A stretch of 64,000 nucleotides of DNA from Fulvivirga ligni (lineage in GTDB: Bacteria > Bacteroidota > Bacteroidia > Cytophagales > Cyclobacteriaceae): the NCBI RefSeq assembly GCF_021389935.1, contig NZ_CP089979.1:787001-851000 (forward strand), read 5' to 3'. The notes beneath the pieces are model-generated. The model was not told where the DNA came from. It was given only the letters and a program-made list of their open reading frames with translations, and did no database searches. Below, one piece after another: positions 8,544-16,987 of this stretch. A program made the translations under genes and the position numbers. Each line of letters begins with the position of its first letter. The stretch's first letter is position 1.

Positions 8544-9569
8544 CTACTTTAGGTCGGCAAGACGGGAGTTTTTGTATTCTGCCGGAGTAGCCTGAACTAT
8601 TTTTTTGAAGGCTTCGAAGAAGGATGACTTAGAATTAAAGCCCGACTCGTACCCTACTCCTTCCAGAGATAATTCAGGCCTGGTAAGAATTAACTTCTTG
8701 GCCTCCTCCACACGATACTGTTTAACATAATGTGAAAACCCATGTGGATAAGTCTCATTCAAAAGTTGTGATAAAATGTGTTTAGACAAGCCTGCATGCT
8801 CCGCCAAGTCATCCAGCTTAAGCTTTTTATTGGTGTAAAGCTTTTGCTCTCTCATTATTTGTTCCACCTCAGCAAATAGATGGTCTCCATTCGCAAGAGC
8901 TGGTGAAGTACTTTGTGGCAAAAGCTTTTTCTGAGGTATTAACATCCTGATGGCCAGGTAATAGAAAGAAAAAGTAAAAATCAGAGCTCCCCAAATGTAT
9001 GTATGCCCGATAATCAGTGCATTAAAATAGGTAAGCGTGATAAATAACATGGCTATGGATATATACAAAACATATTTTTGATCGCCCGTCCAGTGAGTAA
9101 CACGATGATCCGCTTTCATCTTTAAAAACTTAATCACATAGATCAGTCCCAAACCTGCGAATAAACCCCAGCAGATATAAATTCCATAAATTATATATCC
9201 ATTCCACATATCAGGATAGCTGCCATAAGGGAATGATAATCCCACACTGATCACCAAAAGTGCCACGATTGAAAGCAAAAAAATGTCAATCTTCCTGAAA
9301 ACTGTCTGCGGGTTGTAAAGAGCTTTCATGTATAAGAAAAAGAAAGGCCCTATGAAGGCACAGGCGGAAAGTCCTATTTGAAGAATAGTGAGGTTAACTT
9401 CCTCATTGAAATAGAAATAAATTGATTTGCCTATTCTTAGAGATAATGTGAAGAGCACACCGGCGAAGTAGACATCAGCAACACTCTTTCGCTTGTTCAC
9501 CAAAAGAAATATGCTGACAATAAAGCCATTAATAACTCCCAGACTTGCTATGAGAAAAAGTATAGACAT
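8544..9569 (-). CDS. Membrane-embedded AraC-family transcriptional regulator
   Basis: This 341-residue protein has seven predicted helices over residues 1-215 (starting MSILFLIASLGVINGFIVSIFLLV). A short linker leads to a C-terminal AraC DNA-binding domain with two helix-turn-helix units: LDDLAEHAGLSKHILSQLLNE and LEGVGYESGFNSKSSFFEAFKKIVQATPAEYK. Such proteins in Bacteroidota are thought to sense a signal in or across the inner membrane and regulate nearby genes directly. It is divergent from the lipoprotein gene at 9640. A 14-bp palindrome lies in the shared intergenic region, so autoregulation or control of that neighbour is plausible. Confidence 0.88.
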   Translation of the reverse strand: MSILFLIASLGVINGFIVSIFLLVNKRKSVADVYFAGVLFTLSLRIGKSIYFYFNEEVNLTILQIGLSACAFIGPFFFLYMKALYNPQTVFRKIDIFLLSIVALLVISVGLSFPYGSYPDMWNGYIIYGIYICWGLFAGLGLIYVIKFLKMKADHRVTHWTGDQKYVLYISIAMLFITLTYFNALIIGHTYIWGALIFTFSFYYLAIRMLIPQKKLLPQSTSPALANGDHLFAEVEQIMREQKLYTNKKLKLDDLAEHAGLSKHILSQLLNETYPHGFSHYVKQYRVEEAKKLILTRPELSLEGVGYESGFNSKSSFFEAFKKIVQATPAEYKNSRLADLK

Positions 9570-9607
9570 CCGATTTACCCTTAGATAATTAGTTTTTCTA
9601 AATAAAG

Positions 9608-9621
9608 CATTTTAAAATGCA
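9608..9621. promoter_or_regulatory. 14-bp palindrome in divergent intergenic region
   Basis: GCATTTTAAAATGC is a perfect palindrome located between the divergent AraC-type regulator and the small lipoprotein gene. It is AT-rich, so chance occurrence is possible. Its position makes it a candidate operator. Confidence 0.35.
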
Positions 9622-9639
9622 TTATAATGAACTTTTACC

Positions 9640-10107
9640 ATGAAAATAACCATTCCTCTTTTTGCAGTAGCAGCTGTACTTATGTGCTGCACCGGAAATT
9701 CCGAAGATAAGAAAACTATTAAAACCTCTGAAAACTCTATCAAAGGTACCTGGAAATTGCTGACCGGAGTGACTATAGAAGGCCAGGATTCTACTTCTAC
9801 TGATTATACAACCGATCAGGAATTTATTAAAATGATTAATGATACACATTTTTCATTTGTGCGGCATGATGTAAATCAGGGAAAGGATAGCACCACGGCA
9901 GCTTATGTCAGCGGAGCTGGTACTTATAAGTTAGAAGGAAGCACCTATAAGGAACATTTACAGTACTGTAACTTTCGTGAATGGGAAGGTCATGACTTTA
10001 CTTTTGATGTACAAATAAAGAATGATACACTGGTACAATCTGGTGTAGAAAAGTCAGAAGAGTTAGGCGTGGACAGACGGATTATTGAGACCTACGTGAG
10101 GCTTTAA
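9640..10107 (+). CDS. Lipocalin-like small lipoprotein
   Basis: This 155-residue protein has a lipoprotein signal peptide, MKITIPLFAVAAVLMCC, with acylated Cys followed by TGNSEDKK. The mature part opens with IKGTWKLLTG, the entry motif of lipocalin-like small barrels (DUF4488/lipocalin_5-like families). It continues with beta strands (HFSFVRHD, YVSGAGTYKLEGSTYKEHLQYC). Two Cys/Asn positions near YCNFREWEG could be structural. The function is unknown; it may bind a small hydrophobic ligand at the envelope. It is divergent from the AraC-type regulator and convergent with the DUF3592 gene 10 bases downstream. Confidence 0.72.
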   Translation: MKITIPLFAVAAVLMCCTGNSEDKKTIKTSENSIKGTWKLLTGVTIEGQDSTSTDYTTDQEFIKMINDTHFSFVRHDVNQGKDSTTAAYVSGAGTYKLEGSTYKEHLQYCNFREWEGHDFTFDVQIKNDTLVQSGVEKSEELGVDRRIIETYVRL

Positions 10108-10116
10108 GGCACAGTT

Positions 10117-10533
10117 TTACCGATTAAAGTTATTAAGATCAATTATTTCCGCATAGCTCAATACACCAACAATCAAAAGTATGATCCCGAATAAAAAGAA
10201 TACTTTGGGAAGAAGATGAAGCTGGAATGACCCATGAATTTCTACTGTTTGTGGGTCTTCCGGATCATAGACGACATCTAGTTTTGTGCCTTCCTGTTTA
10301 GCGGGCAAGTAGCCAATATCCAACTCTTTGGTAATCCACTCTTTATCTGCGGTAAGAAATCTTACCACCGGATAATACATTCCTCCATCTGAGGATCGGC
10401 GATATTCATTTTTGAAGATTACAGCATTAGTCTTCCTCCCATTGGCCAACAGGTGTGAGCTCTTTTCCCAGAGCTTGGCCCCTGCCACTATAAAGCCCAT
10501 GGAAATGATGATCATAATTAAATCCTGATTCAT
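10117..10533 (-). CDS. DUF3592 domain membrane protein
   Basis: This 138-residue protein has a helix at each end (residues ~5-20 and ~113-130) and a soluble beta domain between. That domain carries GRKTNAVIFKNEYR, YYPVVRF and EGTKLDVVYDPEDPQTVEI, the hallmark 'vvYdPenP' block of DUF3592. The role is unknown; such proteins are small envelope components. It follows, on the minus strand, no obvious partner. A terminator for the upstream-coordinate receptor gene lies just behind its start. Confidence 0.8.
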   Translation of the reverse strand: MNQDLIMIIISMGFIVAGAKLWEKSSHLLANGRKTNAVIFKNEYRRSSDGGMYYPVVRFLTADKEWITKELDIGYLPAKQEGTKLDVVYDPEDPQTVEIHGSFQLHLLPKVFFLFGIILLIVGVLSYAEIIDLNNFNR

Positions 10534-10560
10534 AGCTATTGGTTTTAGTATGCTACTATA

Positions 10561-10596
10561 TAAAAGAAAAAGGCTGTCTTTTACAAGACAGCCTTT
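10561..10596 (-). terminator. Intrinsic terminator of the 10621-12576 receptor gene
   Basis: Arms 10569-10580 (AAAGGCTGTCTT) and 10585-10596 are perfectly complementary with a 4-base loop. On the minus strand the stem is followed by TTTTCTTTTA. It begins 25 bases after the receptor's stop codon. Confidence 0.9.
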
Positions 10597-10620
10597 CGGT
10601 GGACTATTAATTGCTTTTAA

Positions 10621-12576
10621 TTAGTTGAAGCCGACTTTAACGCCAAAGTATACTGATCTGCCAATTACTGAAGGTATCGTATTATGGTATGCATCCGCAC
10701 CCAAAATTGGAGTCCAAACATCATCTCCAAAAACATTATCTACTTGGCAGAATACTGTTATTTCACCAGCATCTTTACCACTAATTAATCTCTTAAGATT
10801 AGCAGAACCATAGAGGTTCAGTATATTATGTGCTTCGGCCTGGGGATTATTTGTTGACTCAAAAACATCTCCAAGATCACCCTGATAAATATCAAATATA
10901 CTGAGTGTCAATCCGTTTTGAGCGGCATAGCTTATTCCTATTTTTCCACCCATGTTAGCTACTGCAGTAGTATTCTCAACACCTTCCTGGTTCACATTTT
11001 CCTGGTACAGTAAAGACCCCACAACATAAAGTTCTTTGCTAGCAAAATACTTTCCTTCTAATTCCACTCCATGAAAATCTATTTCTCCATTATTCTGATA
11101 AGTTAATGGGAATGAAGTATAATCAAAATTGATAATGTTGAACTGCTCACTATAGAAATAGTTAAGACCCAACATGAATTTCTCACCCTGATAGTTAAGA
11201 CCTAAGTCAAAAGCATGGATTGTTTCAGGAGCCAAGTCACTATTACCTTGAATAACAGGATGATCTATATATCTTTCATTGATACTTGCTGCTCTAAATG
11301 CACTACTGTATAAGGCCTTTACATTAAGTTTTGGAATTGGATACCAAATAGCACCAAATCTAGGAACAATGTTAAAGTCAGTATCTTCTATTTTGTTAGC
11401 CTGGAAACCGCCTATAAGTTTAAGGTTATCCAAAGCCCAATAATCTAACTGAGAGTATAGTGCTACACCATTAATCTTAGCATCAGAACTGTTTCTCTCT
11501 AATGCATCATCATATTCAGACCCTTTTCGTAGATTATAGAGCGCTCCAACAATAAGCCTGCTTCTAGAGCCGACTTTAATGTGATTAGTCATCTCAGCCA
11601 CAAGGTCATTAGACTTTCTGTTAATATGAATTCCTTCTCCGTGCGACTCTAACGTAGCATAGTTGTAAGTGACGTTAAAATCCATGTCCCACCCGTCTTT
11701 AGCAGCAGTGGAATACCCCAGGTTAGTAAAATTCTTTCTATAATGATTTAGACCATCATCTTGCGGATCTGTACCAATAAAAAAGGAAGTATTATAGGCA
11801 TTGTAAGAATTGGTTAGGCTTAAGCCTTTATATTTAAGGTCAACAAACCCTGAACCCGCCACATCTTCTCTAGTAATGTTCTCAGTGATAATATTGTCGT
11901 TATCATCTGCATAACTATACATTATTTGCTTATCACCTTTATCCATGTATCTTCCGGATAAGGTTACTTTCAAATCATTTTTACCAAGGGTAGCAAATCC
12001 ATTTACCCCATTAGCGCCATCTGATCCACCTAGCAAAGTAGCAGCAACTTTAGTATTATCACCATCCATGGTAACAATGTTTATTACCGTACTAAAGGCA
12101 TCAGAACCATATAGCACAGAGCCCGGACCACGAATAACCTCTATCCTTTCAATTATATTGATTGGGAAAGCTGCGTACATCTCGCTGCTAATTCCACCTT
12201 CAACTATTTCTCTGGTAGGTCTTCCATTAATTAGAAGTAGATTATGACCAGATGTTACTTTAATTTGATCACCACGGCTGGCAATACCATATCTCTCAGT
12301 GAAACCAGCGTGAGAAGCTGTAATGCTAGGCATTCTTTCCAGCACATCTCTAAGCGTAATTCCACCAAAGCGTCTTATTTCATCTTTTGTAATCACTGAT
12401 ATTACACCAGCAGCATCGGTTATCTTTTCTGCTTGTTTAGAAGCAACAGATATTTCCATATTGAGTAATTCAGCTAAGCCGATATCAGGAGGGGCACTAT
12501 CTCCCTGCGCAAATAGCGAAGAAGCTACAGCCATGCCAGATGCGGCTAAAATCAGTTTAGTATTCATTCCCTTCAT
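10621..12576 (-). CDS. TonB-dependent outer-membrane receptor (colicin I/vitamin B12 receptor type)
   Basis: This is a complete receptor of 651 residues. The signal peptide ends FAQ; the start is the ATG at 12576 or, equally likely, the in-frame ATG at 12567 (MNTKLILAASG). A TonB-box-like stretch (EISVAS) precedes the plug domain (ITDAAGVISVITKDEIRRFGGITLRDVLERMP; INIIERIEVIRGPGSVLYGSDAFSTVINIVT). The barrel ends SVYFGVKVGFN, with the terminal aromatic-rich strand. There is no N-terminal carboxypeptidase-regulatory domain and no SusD partner, so this is a siderophore, cofactor or metal receptor rather than a glycan (Sus) system. It is a single-gene unit ended by a strong terminator. Confidence 0.93.
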   Translation of the reverse strand: MKGMNTKLILAASGMAVASSLFAQGDSAPPDIGLAELLNMEISVASKQAEKITDAAGVISVITKDEIRRFGGITLRDVLERMPSITASHAGFTERYGIASRGDQIKVTSGHNLLLINGRPTREIVEGGISSEMYAAFPINIIERIEVIRGPGSVLYGSDAFSTVINIVTMDGDNTKVAATLLGGSDGANGVNGFATLGKNDLKVTLSGRYMDKGDKQIMYSYADDNDNIITENITREDVAGSGFVDLKYKGLSLTNSYNAYNTSFFIGTDPQDDGLNHYRKNFTNLGYSTAAKDGWDMDFNVTYNYATLESHGEGIHINRKSNDLVAEMTNHIKVGSRSRLIVGALYNLRKGSEYDDALERNSSDAKINGVALYSQLDYWALDNLKLIGGFQANKIEDTDFNIVPRFGAIWYPIPKLNVKALYSSAFRAASINERYIDHPVIQGNSDLAPETIHAFDLGLNYQGEKFMLGLNYFYSEQFNIINFDYTSFPLTYQNNGEIDFHGVELEGKYFASKELYVVGSLLYQENVNQEGVENTTAVANMGGKIGISYAAQNGLTLSIFDIYQGDLGDVFESTNNPQAEAHNILNLYGSANLKRLISGKDAGEITVFCQVDNVFGDDVWTPILGADAYHNTIPSVIGRSVYFGVKVGFN

Positions 12577-12751
12577 AATTTTTCATTTAGTATGAAATGG
12601 CCTGCGCCAAAGGGTATGCCATCTACAGAAAGTGACATTTAAACTAAAATAGGCACATTCCGATGTGGGGAGCTAATCTATAAATTGGAATATATTCCCA
12701 ATTATGGAAAGTATATTTTATATATGATGTGCTTTTAATACAAAAAACCTA

Positions 12752-13468
12752 TCATTTTGACAAAATAGCTTTAATTCTGGCTCTTGCTTGATGAAAAATT
12801 ATTGCATATTCTAAACGAAAAGGTACGCCTTCCAAGCCAACCAAATCTATAATTATATCCGCTTTGCTCGCTGTAATAAGAATGAGCTCAGCCTTGTTAT
12901 GTTGCCTACTCTCACGGAGCACAGCCCCCAAAATGGAGTGCCATGGAACTATAGCCTTTTTATAGAGTATGCCCTTTGCATTTATATTTAAGGAATTGCT
13001 TTTGTCTTTATACTCGTAAACGATGACGGTCAGGGCAATAATCATGAAGAGGTCAATTATAACTATTAATGGCTCAAGTGGAGCGATAAAAAACATTGGC
13101 AGGGTGAAAAGAAGTATTAGAATGGGCACTAATAGGTAGAATAAAAATATAATTTTTGATTTACCTATCTGAACGCTATTCGCAGAGGGCTTCACAGGTA
13201 AACTTTCCTCAACTGGCTTAAACGGAATAACTGTACAACTATAATTCGAATCTATTACTGTTTTTGTCCGACCATGTTTAGAGAAGCCATAACCGCTTAG
13301 TTTCTCATCATAAATTTTCTCAAGCGCCGGTCGATCAATACTTAACTTATCGCAATCCTCCTTAAAGTCAGGATAGTCATTAACCAGCCCACAAATAACC
13401 CCTCGGTAAGGATCAAATTTACTGTGACTACACGAAGTACAATATCTGGAGTATGAGGCTTTGTTCAT
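12752..13468 (-). CDS. Hypothetical zinc-ribbon-like membrane protein
   Basis: This 238-residue protein is not recognised. The N-terminal ~60 residues carry CTSCSH...GVICGLVNDYPDFKEDCDKL, a four-cysteine pattern that could bind zinc or iron. A stretch rich in polar residues follows. Two adjacent helices (residues ~108-150: IIFLFYLLVPILILLFTLPMFFIAPLEPLIVIIDLFMIIALTVIVY) are followed by a small beta domain of about 80 residues. This layout resembles small sensor or membrane-tethered regulatory proteins with unknown roles. It is divergent from the Lgt-like gene 95 bases away, with no visible operon partner. Confidence 0.6.
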   Translation of the reverse strand: MNKASYSRYCTSCSHSKFDPYRGVICGLVNDYPDFKEDCDKLSIDRPALEKIYDEKLSGYGFSKHGRTKTVIDSNYSCTVIPFKPVEESLPVKPSANSVQIGKSKIIFLFYLLVPILILLFTLPMFFIAPLEPLIVIIDLFMIIALTVIVYEYKDKSNSLNINAKGILYKKAIVPWHSILGAVLRESRQHNKAELILITASKADIIIDLVGLEGVPFRLEYAIIFHQARARIKAILSK

Positions 13469-13563
13469 AAAAATTCACTTAGTCTCAAATAACTAAAACT
13501 ATTCTTGTTTTTAAAATCTCTCATAACGAATGCTATATTTACAAGGCACTAAACCGTAGATAA

Positions 13564-14325
13564 TTGCAAATTCCTTTTAAGCCTGTTGTTTCTGGCATTC
13601 CAATTAATGTGCATCTCATTCTAGAATATCTGGCCTTTTTTCTGGCTTTCAGATACTATTTGTTTTTAAGGAAGCGCTCATCAGATACCATTCCTACCGG
13701 CAATCGACTAAGTATAATTCTTGGTGCTACCATTGGAGCTCTTGTTGGTTCTCGCTTAATGGGTTTTTTAGAAAATCCTTTTATAGACTTCTCATGGCAG
13801 AATATTATTATCATCTGGAATTTAAAAACCATCATGGGTGGTTTATTTGGAGGCCTCTTGGGCGTGGAGTCAGCTAAAAAACTGATTGGTGAAAAGCAGC
13901 GGTCAGGTGATCTATTCACCCTACCCATTATTTTGGGCATTTTCATTGGCCGAATTGGTTGTTTTCTGTCTGGTACGGATGAGTTTACCTATGGCACTCA
14001 AACATCATTCTTCACCGGGATGGACCTTGGGGATGGAATAATGAGGCACCCAATAGCATTATATGAGCTTATATTTCTACTGGTGCTTTTTATTATTCTT
14101 AGGTCGGCTCTAAAAAAACAAAAGCGGGAAAATGGTATGATCTTCCAATGGTTTATGATCAGCTACTTCGCATTTCGTTTTTTAATAGAATTCATTAAAC
14201 CGAATGTATTTTTTATCCTTGGATTAAGTAGTATTCAATGGTTATGTATAATTTGCCTGATATACTATATAAAAACAATCGCCAAACCTCTGAAATATGC
14301 CTACAAGAAAATACACCTATTATGA
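13564..14325 (+). CDS. Lgt-like (prolipoprotein diacylglyceryl transferase family) membrane protein with altered active site
   Basis: This 253-residue polytopic protein starts at TTG (13564) right after an in-frame stop; no upstream ATG exists. Lgt features visible: GSRLMGFL, MGGLFGGLLG (91-100), GRIGCFLSGTDE (129-140), RHPIALYE (171-178), FRFLIEFIKP (204-213) and a final GLSSIQWLCI helix. Compared with the E. coli enzyme, the catalytic HGG is MGG here (Met91). The signature Asn after RIG is Cys133 and the next Asn is Ser136. The equivalents of Arg143, Arg239 and Glu243 are kept (Arg130, Arg205, Glu209). It may still bind phosphatidylglycerol yet do different chemistry. Its last 29 bases overlap a radical SAM gene, so the two are coupled. 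It is probably not the housekeeping lgt. Confidence 0.78.
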   Translation: MQIPFKPVVSGIPINVHLILEYLAFFLAFRYYLFLRKRSSDTIPTGNRLSIILGATIGALVGSRLMGFLENPFIDFSWQNIIIIWNLKTIMGGLFGGLLGVESAKKLIGEKQRSGDLFTLPIILGIFIGRIGCFLSGTDEFTYGTQTSFFTGMDLGDGIMRHPIALYELIFLLVLFIILRSALKKQKRENGMIFQWFMISYFAFRFLIEFIKPNVFFILGLSSIQWLCIICLIYYIKTIAKPLKYAYKKIHLL

Positions 14326-15691
14326 TTTTACACTAAGCCTATGTCCGGAATGCCTCAAGCGGGTAGATGCTAAAATCGTATTTGATGAAGGCAAGGTATT
14401 TATGCTTAAAAGGTGTCCGGAGCACGGTAATTCAAAAGTGTTGATAGCTGATGATATAGAATACTATAAAAACATCCGTAACTATAATAAACCGTCGGAG
14501 ACGCCTTATCAGTTTAATACCAAGACTCATTACGGCTGCCCGTATGATTGTGGCTTATGCCCGGACCATGAGCAGCATTCTTGTCTAACAGTGGTAGAAG
14601 TAACTGACCGTTGTAATCTAAGTTGCCCAACTTGCTATGCCGGCTCTTCTCCTTCTTATGGCAGACATAGAACTTTGGACGAAGTGAAAGCCATGCTTGA
14701 TGCGGTAGTTAGAAATGAAAAAGAACCCGATGTGATTCAGATCAGTGGCGGTGAGCCAACCATCCATCCTCAATTTTTTGAAATATTAGACTACGCCAAA
14801 ACATTGCCCATCAGACACCTGATGCTTAATACCAATGGAGTGGCCATTGCCAAAGATTTTGAATTCGCCAAAAGGCTGGCCACTTACACTCCCGATTTTG
14901 AAGTATACCTTCAGTTCGACTCCTTTAAAGACGATGTATTACAAACGCTTAGAGGAGCAGACCTTTGGAAAGTGCGTGAGCAAGCCTTGGCACATTTGAA
15001 TGAATTGAATCTGTCTACCACCCTGGTAGTGACTTTGCAAAAGGGTCTTAATGACGATGAAATTGGCAAAACCATAGATTATGCACTGAAGCAAAAATGC
15101 GTTCGTGGAGTCACTTTCCAACCTACCCAAATTGCTGGCCGATTGGAAAATTTCAATACTGACACTGACAGGATTACCCTCACTGAGGTGAGAAGGAAAA
15201 TATTAGAACAGTCACCAGTTTTTAATGAAGACGACCTGATACCTGTACCTTGCAATCCGGATGCTTTAGCCATGGGTTATGCACTAAAATTGGGTGGTGA
15301 GGTATTTCCTTTGACCCGATATATTAATCCTGCCGACTTGCTGGATAATAGTAAAAATACCATTGTATATGAACAGGACGAGCATTTACAGGGAAAAATG
15401 ATAGAGCTGTTTAGTACTGGTAATTCTGTAGATGCCGCTACCGAAAAATTACACTCTATTCTCTGCTGCCTGCCGCAGATTGAGGCACCATCTTTAGGCT
15501 ATGATAATCTCTTCAGAATTATTATTATGCAGTTTATTGACGCTCACAATTTTGATGTACGATCAATTAAGAAATCATGTGTACACATTGTGAATAAAGA
15601 CAATCAAATTATTCCTTTCGAAACCATGAACCTATTCTATAGAGATGATAAAAAGGAATACCTCAAAAAACTTCAAAACCAGGAAATATGA
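14297..15691 (+). CDS. Cysteine-rich radical SAM enzyme (tetraether lipid synthase/MJ0619-like group)
   Basis: This 464-residue protein has the radical SAM cluster motif CNLSCPTC (Cys106, 110, 113). The SAM site ISGGEPTIHP and LNTNGV follow. Ahead of the core are two more cysteine groups: CPECL...CPEHG (Cys16, 19, 40, His43) and YGCPYDCGLCPDHEQHSC (Cys81, 85, 88, 96). C-terminal blocks are CC (near 390), MQFIDAHNFDVRSIKKSCVHIV and IIPFETMNLFYRD. This arrangement recalls the MJ0619/Tes group, whose archaeal member joins lipid tails to form tetraethers and whose bacterial members are mostly untested. The neighbouring Lgt-like lipid enzyme supports a lipid or lipoprotein substrate. The start overlaps that gene by 29 bases, and the stop overlaps the next gene's start (ATGA). 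Confidence 0.82.
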   Translation: MPTRKYTYYDFTLSLCPECLKRVDAKIVFDEGKVFMLKRCPEHGNSKVLIADDIEYYKNIRNYNKPSETPYQFNTKTHYGCPYDCGLCPDHEQHSCLTVVEVTDRCNLSCPTCYAGSSPSYGRHRTLDEVKAMLDAVVRNEKEPDVIQISGGEPTIHPQFFEILDYAKTLPIRHLMLNTNGVAIAKDFEFAKRLATYTPDFEVYLQFDSFKDDVLQTLRGADLWKVREQALAHLNELNLSTTLVVTLQKGLNDDEIGKTIDYALKQKCVRGVTFQPTQIAGRLENFNTDTDRITLTEVRRKILEQSPVFNEDDLIPVPCNPDALAMGYALKLGGEVFPLTRYINPADLLDNSKNTIVYEQDEHLQGKMIELFSTGNSVDAATEKLHSILCCLPQIEAPSLGYDNLFRIIIMQFIDAHNFDVRSIKKSCVHIVNKDNQIIPFETMNLFYRDDKKEYLKKLQNQEI

Positions 15692-15888
15692 TACTTGCAG
15701 ATAATATGAATTTAGATGGCCTCGTGATATTCTTCTTATTAATCATTTTCGGACCGCCCTTACTATTGGTTTTAATCGGATTTGCCATTAAAAGCAACAG
15801 TGCCAAAGGAGCCAAAGTGCTATTTATAATGGCAGTCACCTATTTGCTTATTGCCGGTGGTATTTGCGGTACTTTGATGATGGGGTGA
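15688..15888 (+). CDS. Small two-helix membrane protein, third gene of the Lgt-like/radical SAM operon
   Basis: This 66-residue protein has two hydrophobic helices, LVIFFLLIIFGPPLLLVLIGFAI and AKVLFIMAVTYLLIAGGICGTLM, joined by a short basic loop KSNSAKGAK. Its ATG overlaps the stop of the radical SAM gene (ATGA), so translation is coupled. No family is recognised. It could be a membrane anchor or subunit for the enzyme, or a helper for presenting a lipid substrate. The coding call rests on the overlap, the clean transmembrane pattern and a stop soon before the next convergent gene. Confidence 0.7.
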   Translation: MILADNMNLDGLVIFFLLIIFGPPLLLVLIGFAIKSNSAKGAKVLFIMAVTYLLIAGGICGTLMMG

Positions 15889-15926
15889 TTATATATCGCC
15901 CCGTTCAGTTTCATTTATGCACATAT

Positions 15927-16274
15927 TTATTTCTTCCTAAACAACTTGTATGACAAGGCGCCTAGTACTAAACCTACCGGCAGCACTACCCACCCAGGGA
16001 AAATGATCATAAGGATTAATGAAACTACAAATATCAGAGAAAGAGAGATTATTAATCGGTTAGATTCTTCTTCATCCTTAGCATGAACCTTTTGTCTTCT
16101 GTCTTGCACCAAACTTTGAATAATTTCTCTTCCCAATGTCTCAGGAATTCCCTCATCTTCCATAAACGCAATAATATCTGGCGCAGAAAATCCTTTTCTT
16201 CTTAATCTGTCTGCCATTAGTAAACCCTTTTTTCTAAGTTCACTCTCTGTTAATTCATACTCTTGTTTTTCCAT
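15927..16274 (-). CDS. Small membrane protein with helical N-terminal domain
   Basis: This 115-residue protein is not recognised. The N-terminal ~70 residues are charged and helical (LTESELRKKGLLMADRLRRKGFSAPDIIAFMEDEGIPE), with the feel of a small three-helix or UBA-like binding unit. Two adjacent helices (residues 74-110: LIISLSLIFVVSLILMIIFPGWVVLPVGLVLGALSY) and a basic tail FRKK follow. It lies five bases behind the stop of the dipeptidase gene's coordinates and downstream of it on the same strand, so the two are probably cotranscribed. Confidence 0.65.
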   Translation of the reverse strand: MEKQEYELTESELRKKGLLMADRLRRKGFSAPDIIAFMEDEGIPETLGREIIQSLVQDRRQKVHAKDEEESNRLIISLSLIFVVSLILMIIFPGWVVLPVGLVLGALSYKLFRKK

Positions 16275-16279
16275 TTTTG

Positions 16280-16987
16280 TTAATCACACTCCGTTTTAAA
16301 GTTAGATATCTTGTAACTACTACTTCCTTTGTAGTTATAATGCCACCATTCTGTTCTTATAGCATTGAAGCCGAATGCCTCCATCATGGATTTGAAAAGC
16401 TTTCTATTAATTATCACCTGCTCTGGTAAATCCTTATAAGCATGGTGAGCCTCCTCACCAAAATGATCAAAGCCGGTTCCCATATCTAATTCTTTTCCTT
16501 CATGGTCAACCAGCGTAATGTCTACAGCTCCACCTCTATTATGAATGGAGCCGGTAGTATTAGGATTAGCCACGTAACGAGCATCTGGATAGATCTTCCA
16601 CATGGCTTTCTGCACATCTAACGGTCTGTAGCAATCAAAAAATTTGATATGATAACCCATGGTAGCTAACGAGTCGTTTACTTTTATAAGTGCGTCTGCC
16701 ACTTCTTGACGGATCATGCAGTCCGGGCAATCATATACCGTCTTTTTTAGAAAGTTATCTTCTGTGGCATATTTCATATCATAAAAAAAGCCGTTGGCAT
16801 AATCTTTCATCACCACAAATGCTGTATCTGCAATGGGCTCGCGATCAGGAATCTCTTCCATAACTTGCTTTGATTCAGCCATCACCAGGGAATCTTGTTT
16901 TTCCGTTTCTTTATGCTCAGCCTTCTGAGTATCACAAGCAAACAATGCACTAAAGCAGATTACGATGATCAATTTTTTATAAACCAT
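16280..16987 (-). CDS. D-Ala-D-Ala dipeptidase (VanX/DdpX, M15D) lipoprotein
   Basis: This 235-residue protein has a lipoprotein signal peptide, MVYKKLIIVICFSALFAC. M15 zinc-peptidase motifs are clear: IHNRGGAVDITL (the SxHxxGxAxD His and Asp ligands, with a preceding GS) and EWWHYNY (catalytic Glu and His ligand). Also seen are FFDCYRPLDVQKAMW, with the family Arg, and the N-terminal DMKYATEDNFLKKTVYD. Such enzymes cleave D-Ala-D-Ala, recycling peptidoglycan dipeptide or, in VanX, giving glycopeptide tolerance. Periplasmic location fits a recycling role. The stop of the DUF2306 gene overlaps its start by 19 bases, suggesting one operon with the small membrane protein downstream. There are no vanA/vanH partners, so resistance is unlikely. 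Confidence 0.9.
   Translation of the reverse strand: MVYKKLIIVICFSALFACDTQKAEHKETEKQDSLVMAESKQVMEEIPDREPIADTAFVVMKDYANGFFYDMKYATEDNFLKKTVYDCPDCMIRQEVADALIKVNDSLATMGYHIKFFDCYRPLDVQKAMWKIYPDARYVANPNTTGSIHNRGGAVDITLVDHEGKELDMGTGFDHFGEEAHHAYKDLPEQVIINRKLFKSMMEAFGFNAIRTEWWHYNYKGSSSYKISNFKTECD

Noticed and set aside
16280-16987. Vancomycin-resistance (vanX) cluster
   Set aside because: Only the dipeptidase is present; no vanH, vanA or VanRS homologues, and it is a lipoprotein unlike cytoplasmic VanX.
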